Below the pieces are notes generated by a model that was not told where the DNA came from, ran no database searches, and worked only from the letters and a program-made list of their open reading frames with translations. The translations under genes and the position numbers were made by a program. Positions 6,060 to 10,680 of a stretch of 10,680 bases of DNA are shown piece by piece (the stretch's first letter is position 1; each line of letters begins with the position of its first letter). Origin of the DNA: CAYUIG01 sp964444685 (GTDB taxonomy: Bacteria > Gemmatimonadota > Gemmatimonadetes > Longimicrobiales > RSA9). The stretch spans positions 1-10,680 of the forward strand of contig CAYUIG010000077.1 in the NCBI GenBank assembly GCA_964444685.1. The letters are read 5' to 3'.

Positions 6060-7003
6060 GCTACCGCGCCGCACGCGAACGCGCTGCACTCTTCCACCGC
6101 GACGACCGCGCGCTCGTGCGCGCAACCGGCCGCGATCCGCTGCGCATGGTGCAGGGCATCCTCACGCACGACCTCGCCGGGGCACCCGACGATCGTGCGG
6201 TGCCCGCCGCGCTGCTCACGCCGAAAGGTCGCATGGTGGCCGATGTGCGCGCGTTCCGCGGTGGCGACCGCGTATTCCTCGAGACGTCTACCGCTGCGCT
6301 GCCTGCGCTGCTCGAGTACGTGAAGAAGTACGTGCCGCCGCTCTTCGCGCGTTTCGAAGCCGTCGAAGAGGCGCGTGTGCTGGGTGTCTACGGGCCGCAT
6401 GCGGATGCCGCCGTATCCGAACTACTTCCCGACATCGCGAAGGGTGCGCCGGAGTATGCGCTCGGACACGATGGCGAGACGACGTGGCTGCGCACGCGTT
6501 ACGCGGGAGAGGATGGCTGGGATCTGATCGCGGCGGCGGAGGTGATCGCGTCGCTCGAAAGCCGTCTGCTCGACGCGGGCGTTCCACTCGCGGATGAAGC
6601 GACGCTCGAGGTGCTGCGCATCGAAGCCGGCCGTCCGCGTTTCGGTGCGGAGCTGGGTGAGGACGTGATTCCGCTCGAGGCGGAGCTGCACGACTGGATC
6701 AGCACGACGAAGGGCTGCTACACGGGTCAGGAAGTGATCATCCGCATCATGCATCGGGGCCACGTCAACCGCCATCTGCGCGGCTTCCTGCTCGGCGCGC
6801 AGACTGTCGAGACCGGCGTGGAAGTGACGCATCCCGAGACGGGCAAGGTCGTCGGGCGGATCACGAGCACGTGCGAATCGCCGCGCGTGCAGCAGCGGAT
6901 CGGCCTGGGGTACGCGCGCCGCGAGCTGTCGCTCCCCGCGGAAGTGCGCCTGCCCGATGGAGGCAGCGCTACGGTCGTGCAGCTTCCCTTCGCAGCCGAC
7001 TGA
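6056..7003 (+). CDS. ygfZ: Folate-binding Fe-S cluster protein YgfZ (GcvT-like)
   Basis: This 315-aa protein belongs to the YgfZ/IBA57 branch of the aminomethyltransferase (GcvT) fold. The diagnostic motif K-G-C-Y-T-G-Q-E is present at residues 219-226 (Cys221), within 'TTKGCYTGQEVIIR'. It is preceded by 'EVLRIEAGRPRFGAEL' and by the N-terminal 'LTPKGRMVADVRAF', both typical of the family. YgfZ binds tetrahydrofolate and is needed for full activity of certain Fe-S enzymes such as the tRNA-modifying radical-SAM enzyme MiaB; mitochondrial IBA57 acts in 4Fe-4S assembly. It is expected to be cytoplasmic. The GTG start at 6056 overlaps the SirB1-like stop as GTGA, with GGAG (6047-6050) five bases upstream, so translation is coupled. 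The Nramp gene begins two bases after the stop. The length is normal and no key residue is missing. Confidence 0.95.
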   Translation: MSYRAARERAALFHRDDRALVRATGRDPLRMVQGILTHDLAGAPDDRAVPAALLTPKGRMVADVRAFRGGDRVFLETSTAALPALLEYVKKYVPPLFARFEAVEEARVLGVYGPHADAAVSELLPDIAKGAPEYALGHDGETTWLRTRYAGEDGWDLIAAAEVIASLESRLLDAGVPLADEATLEVLRIEAGRPRFGAELGEDVIPLEAELHDWISTTKGCYTGQEVIIRIMHRGHVNRHLRGFLLGAQTVETGVEVTHPETGKVVGRITSTCESPRVQQRIGLGYARRELSLPAEVRLPDGGSATVVQLPFAAD

Positions 7004-7005
7004 AC

Positions 7006-8238
7006 GTGGCGACGACGGCCACGCACGCTCCGTCGCGCTCACGCTTCCGGCTGCGCAGCTTCGGTCCGGGCGCCGTCGTCTCTGCTGCGTTCATCGGCCC
7101 CGGCACCGTCACCACGGCCACACTCGCGGGCGCGGGCTACGGCTACGCGCTGCTCTGGGCGCTCACCTTCTCCACGATCGCGACCGTCGTCCTCCAGGAG
7201 ATGTCCGCGCGGCTCGGTCTGGTCACGGGCAGCGGGCTGGGCGAGGCGGTGCGCAGCCGGTTCGCGCAGGGTGTGGCACGAGTGCTCGCGGTCGGACTCG
7301 TCATTGCCGCGATCGGCTTCGGCAACGCCGCGTACGAAACCGGCAACCTGCTGGGCGCAACGCTGGGCGTGGAAGCGGTGTTCGGTTCGTTCCGCTGGTG
7401 GCCCGCACTGCTCGCCGCACTTGCGTTCACACTGCTCTGGAGCGGGCGCTACCGCACGATCGAACGCGTACTCGTGTCGATGGTCGTGCTCATGTCCGTC
7501 GTCTTCCTTGCGACGGCGTTCGTACTGGCCCCGCCGCTGTCTTCGATGTTGCGCGGACTCTTCGTGCCCTCCGTGCCGGAGGGCGGACTCATCGTTGCGG
7601 TGGGACTCATCGGCACCACCGTCGTGCCGTACAACCTGTTCCTGCACGCCGCGGCGGTGAGTGAACGCTGGCGCGACGCGTCGTCACTGGGCGAGGCGCG
7701 TGCGGACCTGGTCGTGTCGATCGTGCTCGGCGGCATCGTCAGCATGGCCATCGTCGCGACCGCAGCCGGCGCACTGCGCGCGGGTGCGGCGGGCATCGCG
7801 AATGCCAGCGACATGGCCGTGCAGCTCGAGCCGCTGCTCGGCAGCTGGGCACGCGTCTTCTTCGCGCTCGGGCTGTTCGCCGCCGGGCTCACATCCGCCA
7901 TCACCGCGCCGCTGGCAGCATCATACGCGGTGACGGGTGCGCTCGGCTGGCCGCGCGACCTGCGCAGCGGCCGCATGCGCACGGTGTGGATCATCGTGCT
8001 GCTGACCGGCGCCGTGTTCGCGTCCACCGGCATCCGTCCGGTTCCTGCCATCCTGTTCGCACAGGTGGCGAACGGCATCCTGCTGCCCGCGATCGCGTGT
8101 TTCCTGCTGATCGCCGTGAACGACCGCAGGCGCATGGGCCGGCTCCAGAACGGCATGGTCGCGAATCTGGTCGGTGGCGCGGTCGTGCTCGTGACACTCG
8201 GCCTCGGCACATGGGCCATCGTACGCGCGCTGTCGTAG
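7006..8238 (+). CDS. Nramp (SLC11)-family transporter with non-canonical metal site
   Basis: This 410-aa polytopic inner-membrane protein has about 11 hydrophobic segments and clear Nramp landmarks. These include 'LQEMSARLGLVTGSGLGEAV' (helix 3 region, 63-82) and the helix 6 stretch 'GTTVVPYNLFLH' (203-214). Two motifs that form the transition-metal site are altered. Helix 1 reads GPGT (31-34, 'AAFIGPGTVTTATLAG') instead of DPGN, losing the metal-binding Asp and Asn. Helix 6 reads VVPYN (206-210) instead of VMPHN, losing the Met ligand and the conserved His. Canonical MntH-type Mn2+/Fe2+ uptake is therefore doubtful. The substrate may be a harder cation, as in Nramp-related Mg2+ transporters, or something else. 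The GTG start at 7006 lies two bases after the ygfZ stop with no clear ribosome site, consistent with coupling. The frame is open upstream to 6871, but that part overlaps ygfZ and is Arg/Ala-rich. Confidence 0.92.
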   Translation: MATTATHAPSRSRFRLRSFGPGAVVSAAFIGPGTVTTATLAGAGYGYALLWALTFSTIATVVLQEMSARLGLVTGSGLGEAVRSRFAQGVARVLAVGLVIAAIGFGNAAYETGNLLGATLGVEAVFGSFRWWPALLAALAFTLLWSGRYRTIERVLVSMVVLMSVVFLATAFVLAPPLSSMLRGLFVPSVPEGGLIVAVGLIGTTVVPYNLFLHAAAVSERWRDASSLGEARADLVVSIVLGGIVSMAIVATAAGALRAGAAGIANASDMAVQLEPLLGSWARVFFALGLFAAGLTSAITAPLAASYAVTGALGWPRDLRSGRMRTVWIIVLLTGAVFASTGIRPVPAILFAQVANGILLPAIACFLLIAVNDRRRMGRLQNGMVANLVGGAVVLVTLGLGTWAIVRALS

Positions 8239-8280
8239 TGTTGGCCCATCGGGAAATCATGTCTGCGCATCGAGAGATTG

Positions 8281-8315
8281 CCGGCCGGCGCGGGTCCGGA
8301 CATCTTCCCGGCCGG
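8281..8315. repeat. Pair of CCGGCCGG octamers in the leader of the coiled-coil gene
   Basis: CCGGCCGG occurs at 8281-8288 and at 8308-8315, 19 bases apart, in the 85-bp gap between the Nramp gene and the 88-aa gene. Each copy is palindromic, so the two can pair with each other. The second overlaps the start of the ribosome-binding site. Such octamers are also expected by chance at this GC content. Confidence 0.25.
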
Positions 8316-8318
8316 AGG
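8304..8318 (+). promoter_or_regulatory. Hairpin enclosing the Shine-Dalgarno of the 88-aa gene
   Basis: CTTCC (8304-8308) can pair with GGAGG (8314-8318), the ribosome site of the gene at 8324, with one T-G wobble and a five-base loop. TTGCCG (8278-8283) lies upstream at a spacing that would also make CATCTT (8301-8306) a weak -10, so this may instead be promoter sequence. The layout is close to that upstream of the gene at 4943. Confidence 0.3.
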
Positions 8319-8323
8319 CGACC

Positions 8324-8590
8324 ATGACGGATCCCGGTGTGCGCGAGGCGCGACGCGCGCTGACGCGGCTGCGTCGCGCGGTGGAGAAGACGGAAGCGGA
8401 GCTCGGCGCGGTGCGCGGCGCGCTGCGGCATGCGGAGGGCGCGGACTTCCCCGCTGCCGAGTTCGACGATGCCGCTGCGAATCTCGCCGCGGTCGTGCAG
8501 TTCGTGGACGAACAGGCCGAGCGGCTGGAAGAAAAGATCCTGCACTCGGGCGGCCTCGAGCCCGGACGCGTACGACGGACGGGCGGGTGA
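8324..8590 (+). CDS. Small coiled-coil protein, function unknown
   Basis: This 88-aa soluble protein is almost entirely helical. Residues 5-37 are rich in Arg, Ala and Glu with leucines at heptad-like spacing (REARRALTRLRRAVEKTEAE). A short break at 'GADFPAAEFD' follows. A second amphipathic helix at about 50-75 (AVVQFVDEQAERLEEKI) completes what looks like a helical hairpin. There is no signal peptide, Cys or membrane segment, and I recognise no family. The ribosome site GGAGG (8314-8318) is five bases from the ATG. Its stop overlaps the GTG start of the cyclotransferase-like gene as GTGA, so the two form a coupled pair. The gap of 85 bp to the Nramp gene leaves open whether they belong to the upstream operon. 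Confidence 0.7.
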   Translation: MTDPGVREARRALTRLRRAVEKTEAELGAVRGALRHAEGADFPAAEFDDAAANLAAVVQFVDEQAERLEEKILHSGGLEPGRVRRTGG

Positions 8591-8943
8591 CGACGCACTT
8601 CCACCTCTTCGTCTACGGCACGCTGCGCGGCGGCGCGCCGATCCTCGCGGGTGCCGAGTTCGTCCGCGCCGCGGCGGTTGCCGGCACGCTCTACGACATC
8701 GAGGGCCGCTTCCCCGCACTCATGGCGTACGGCACGGCGCCGGTCACGGGCGAGATCTGGCGCTGCCCCGCCAACCGCCTCGCCGCACTCGACGAGTACG
8801 AGGGCGTGGCGGAGGGTCTGTTCCGACGGATCGCGCTGGATGTGGACGGTCTCGCCTGCTGGCTCTACGTCGCCGGCCCTGCTCTCGCCTCGAAGCTCGT
8901 CCCCACCGCCCGCATCGAATCCGGCGACTGGCTCTCCCGCTGA
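8587..8943 (+). CDS. Gamma-glutamylcyclotransferase-like (GGCT/YtfP) family protein
   Basis: This 118-aa cytoplasmic protein matches the GGCT/AIG2-like fold. It has the N-terminal substrate-loop motif 'LFVYGTLRGG' (7-16), 'GTLYDI' (33-38), 'GEIW' (55-58), and the acidic motif 'LDEYEG' (68-73). Glu72 is the likely general acid/base. Family members release 5-oxoproline from gamma-glutamyl amino acids or gamma-glutamylamines, or act in glutathione turnover; many bacterial YtfP-like members have no proven substrate. The length is typical of this small family. The start is the GTG at 8587, overlapping the stop of the coiled-coil gene by four bases. The frame is open upstream to 8278 but overlaps that gene. 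No strong ribosome site is seen, so translation is probably coupled. Confidence 0.9.
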   Translation: MTTHFHLFVYGTLRGGAPILAGAEFVRAAAVAGTLYDIEGRFPALMAYGTAPVTGEIWRCPANRLAALDEYEGVAEGLFRRIALDVDGLACWLYVAGPALASKLVPTARIESGDWLSR

Positions 8944-8955
8944 TGTCGTCGGCGG

Positions 8956-8987
8956 TTGGCACGGTAGTCGGCCCCGCCGCTAAGTTG
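8956..8987 (+). promoter_or_regulatory. Possible promoter of the ABC transporter genes
   Basis: TTGGCA (8956-8961) matches five of six -35 consensus bases. TAAGTTG (8981-8987) lies 19 bp downstream, in the most AT-rich patch of this 84-bp gap. The spacing is long for sigma70, and the pair is also vaguely like the TTG / TAnnTTTG elements of Bacteroidota promoters. It sits just upstream of the tandem repeat and is only a candidate. Confidence 0.33.
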
Positions 8988-8991
8988 TAAA

Positions 8992-9019
8992 CCAGACTCC
9001 AGACCCCAGACTCCAGACC
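8992..9019. repeat. Perfect 14-bp tandem duplication (four 7-mers) before the ABC ATPase start
   Basis: CCAGACTCCAGACC occurs twice head to tail (8992-9005 and 9006-9019). Each copy is itself two near-identical heptamers, CCAGACT and CCAGACC. The array ends eight bases before the ATG at 9028 and occupies the place where a Shine-Dalgarno would be. No purine-rich ribosome site is visible there. Confidence 0.85.
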
Positions 9020-9027
9020 CTGGACTC

Positions 9028-9984
9028 ATGAACCACGCGCTCACCGTCGACGGCCTGACCAAGCGCTACTCCGGCCACACCGCGGTCTCGCAGCTCTCGA
9101 TCGCGGTGCCGACCGGCCTCATCTACGGCATCCTCGGGCCGAACGGCGCGGGCAAGTCCACCACGCTGCGCATGGTGCTGAACATCCTCGGCCGGGATGG
9201 CGGGACGGTGAGCCTGCTGGGGACCGACCCGGCGCGCGACCCGACCATCCTCCGGAGGGTTGGTTACCTCCCTGAGGAGCGCGGTCTATACCGCAAGATG
9301 AAGGTGCTCGATGTGATCGTCTTCTTCGCGGAGCTGAAGGGAATGGACCGGCGCGCCGCGGCGCAGGAAGCGCGCGTGTGGCTGGAGCGCATGGGGCTGG
9401 AGAAGTGGGAGGACGCGAAGGTCGAGACGCTGTCGAAGGGGATGCAGCAGAAGGTGCAGTTCATCGCCACGGTGCTGCACCGGCCGGACCTGCTGATCCT
9501 GGACGAGCCGTACTCCGGCCTCGATCCGGTGAACCAGGAAGTACTGCGCGAGACGATCCTGGGCGCGAAGGCGGACGGTCGCACGGTCGTGCTGTGCACG
9601 CACAACATGATGCAGGCGCAGGAAATGTGTGACTCCGTGTGCATCATCGCGAACGGCCGGAAGGTACTGGACGGGAGTGTGCGCGAGGTGCGGCGCCAGC
9701 ATCGTGGCAGCCGGTACTATGTCGAGTTCGACGCACGCACACCGGCCGTCGAGCGCTACATCACGACCAGTCCCCACATCGGCCAGCGTGAGCGAAAGCG
9801 CGATGGTTGGGAGATCGAAGTGCGCGATGCCACCGGCGCACGTGAGCTGGCGGCGGAGCTGAACGCGCTGGACGCGCCGCTCGCACACTTCGAGCACCTC
9901 CAGCCGAGCCTGCACGACATCTTCGTGATGCACGTGAGCGACGCGCGCCACGCCGACCGCCGGGAGGAGCCCGCGTATGCGTGA
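9028..9984 (+). CDS. ABC transporter ATP-binding subunit, NatA-type
   Basis: This 318-aa nucleotide-binding subunit would pair with an ABC-2 permease exporter. It has Walker A GPNGAGKST (37-45) and the Q-loop region 'VGYLPEERGLY' (78-88), in which the usual Gln is replaced, as is typical of this NatA-like subgroup. The signature LSKGM (135-139), Walker B LLILDE (155-160) with 'SGLDP', and switch His192 ('LCTH') are intact. The C-terminal extension (about 225-310) is the DUF4162-type domain common in NatA-like proteins. NatA of Bacillus acts in Na+ export with NatB, but many relatives export other compounds, so the substrate is not assigned. The ATG at 9028 is the only sensible start because the fold begins at residue 4, yet it lacks a Shine-Dalgarno. 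The gene overlaps the permease by eight bases, with the permease ribosome site inside it. Confidence 0.96.
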   Translation: MNHALTVDGLTKRYSGHTAVSQLSIAVPTGLIYGILGPNGAGKSTTLRMVLNILGRDGGTVSLLGTDPARDPTILRRVGYLPEERGLYRKMKVLDVIVFFAELKGMDRRAAAQEARVWLERMGLEKWEDAKVETLSKGMQQKVQFIATVLHRPDLLILDEPYSGLDPVNQEVLRETILGAKADGRTVVLCTHNMMQAQEMCDSVCIIANGRKVLDGSVREVRRQHRGSRYYVEFDARTPAVERYITTSPHIGQRERKRDGWEIEVRDATGARELAAELNALDAPLAHFEHLQPSLHDIFVMHVSDARHADRREEPAYA

Positions 9985-10680
9985 GGTCATGATCATCGTC
10001 CGGCGCGAGCTGCTCGAGCGCGTGCGCACACGCGCGTTCGTCATCGGCACGATCGCGTTCCCGCTCTTCATGGCCGCAGTGCTGCTGCTGCCGCCGCTCA
10101 TGTCAGGCGGCGGCGGGGAGCCGAAGCTCATCGCAGTGGTCGACGAAGCGCCGGGTGAGATCGGCCAGACGTTCATCACCGCGCTCGAGCTCGCGACGAC
10201 CGATGAAGATGACTACGACTACACGGTCGAACGGATCGCGCGGCCGCTCGATGAGGTGCGCGACGAGCTGAACGCGCGCGTGCAGGCCGAGGAGCTGGAC
10301 GGCTACCTCGTGCTGCCGCCGAACGTGCTGGACACCGACACGGTATTGTTCCGCGCGCAGAACATCGCCAACACGCGCGTGCTGCGGGACCTGCGGCGCG
10401 GCGTCTCGGTGGCCGTGCAGGCGGAGCGGCTCCGTGAAGTGGGCATGGCGGGACAGCAGCTGGCCGAGCTGATCCGGCCGGTCACCGTCGCGGAAGCACG
10501 AATCACTGGAACGGATACGGTGGGCGGCGGTGCCATCTCGACGTTCATCATGGCGTATGCGGTCGCCTTCCTCATCTACTTCATGACCGCGATCTACGGC
10601 ACCGCGATCATGCGCAGCGTGATCGAGGAGAAGACGAACCGCATCTCCGAGGTGCTGGTGAGCACGGTGAAGTCGAGCCA
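9977..10680 (+). CDS. ABC-2 family permease, NatB-type, truncated at the window edge
   Basis: The first 234 codons of a permease are present and the frame stays open to the window edge. It begins 'MREVMIIVRRELLERVRTRAF', followed by a first membrane helix (about 21-41). A large extracytoplasmic domain (about 45-185, acidic, 'ELDGYLVLPPNVLDTDT') follows. A second helix 'AYAVAFLIYFMTAIYGTAI' precedes the cytoplasmic loop 'VIEEKTNRISEVLVSTVKSS'. The EEKTxR-x-x-EVL stretch is the hallmark of NatB-type ABC-2 permeases. GGAGGAG (9963-9969) lies seven bases upstream of the ATG. The 8-bp overlap with the ATPase gene shows that the two are co-translated subunits of one exporter. The remaining helices lie outside the window, so substrate hints from the C-terminal half are missing. 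Confidence 0.95.
   Translation, partial: MREVMIIVRRELLERVRTRAFVIGTIAFPLFMAAVLLLPPLMSGGGGEPKLIAVVDEAPGEIGQTFITALELATTDEDDYDYTVERIARPLDEVRDELNARVQAEELDGYLVLPPNVLDTDTVLFRAQNIANTRVLRDLRRGVSVAVQAERLREVGMAGQQLAELIRPVTVAEARITGTDTVGGGAISTFIMAYAVAFLIYFMTAIYGTAIMRSVIEEKTNRISEVLVSTVKSS

Noticed and set aside
5055..6125. Minus-strand open frame of 356 codons opposite the SirB1-like gene
   Set aside because: It is antisense to a family-supported gene and contains no motif of its own.
6871..7005. Extended Nramp N-terminus from 6871
   Set aside because: It lies entirely inside ygfZ in another frame and is Arg/Ala-rich; the family fold begins just after the GTG at 7006.
8951..8978. GGCGG...CCGCC inverted repeat as a terminator after the cyclotransferase-like gene
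   Set aside because: It has only five pairs, an 18-base loop and no T-tract, and it overlaps the better promoter candidate.
1..10680. A defence island, prophage, mobile element, CRISPR array or RNA gene
   Set aside because: No spaced direct repeats, terminal inverted repeats, transposase or integrase motifs, or tRNA/rRNA-like segments were seen; codon usage is uniform across the window.

Overview
The window is an ordinary-looking, densely coded stretch of chromosome from a high-GC bacterium. GC is strongly biased into third codon positions and GTG starts are common. Gene style and content make me lean towards Gemmatimonadota, but no marker gene settles the phylum and this is an inference. 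I see no rRNA, tRNA, CRISPR array, insertion sequence, integrase, toxin-antitoxin pair or recognisable defence system. No stretch of 300 bases lacks a gene.

Layout. Positions 1-1246 (minus strand) carry an alpha/beta hydrolase with an N-terminal membrane anchor, followed by the first ~33 codons of a short-chain dehydrogenase/reductase (SDR) that runs off the left edge. The SDR appears to overlap the hydrolase stop through a CTG start. A 176-bp divergent region (1247-1422) with two adjacent 10-bp palindromes separates these from a plus-strand membrane-anchored sulfatase-superfamily enzyme (1423-3228). That enzyme has a threonine where sulfatases have Cys/Ser, and its metal site looks like that of EptA or LtaS. 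It converges, with stop codons directly abutting, on a minus-strand MFS transporter (3229-4443).

From 4574 rightwards every gene is on the plus strand. A small zinc-ribbon protein ends in a perfect 11-bp hairpin. Then comes a tight cluster: an unrecognised 93-aa protein, a SirB1/YchA-type transglutaminase-fold plus TPR protein, the folate-binding Fe-S protein YgfZ, and an Nramp-family transporter that lacks the canonical metal-binding motifs. The spacings in this cluster are 1 bp, a 4-bp overlap and 2 bp, so it is very probably one operon. A second small unit follows: an 88-aa coiled-coil protein overlapping a gamma-glutamylcyclotransferase-like protein by 4 bp. The window ends with a NatA/NatB-type ABC exporter pair, overlapping by 8 bp, with the permease cut by the right edge. 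The ATPase start is preceded by a perfect 14-bp tandem duplication instead of a Shine-Dalgarno (SD) sequence.

How the genes may work together. YgfZ (Fe-S protein maintenance), the Nramp-like transporter and the gamma-glutamyl enzyme could all touch metal or thiol homeostasis, but this link rests only on proximity. The points most worth checking are the atypical Nramp binding site, the Thr-type sulfatase-fold enzyme, the small proteins of unknown function beside SirB1-YgfZ, and a recurring leader architecture in which the SD lies in the 3' arm of a short hairpin.
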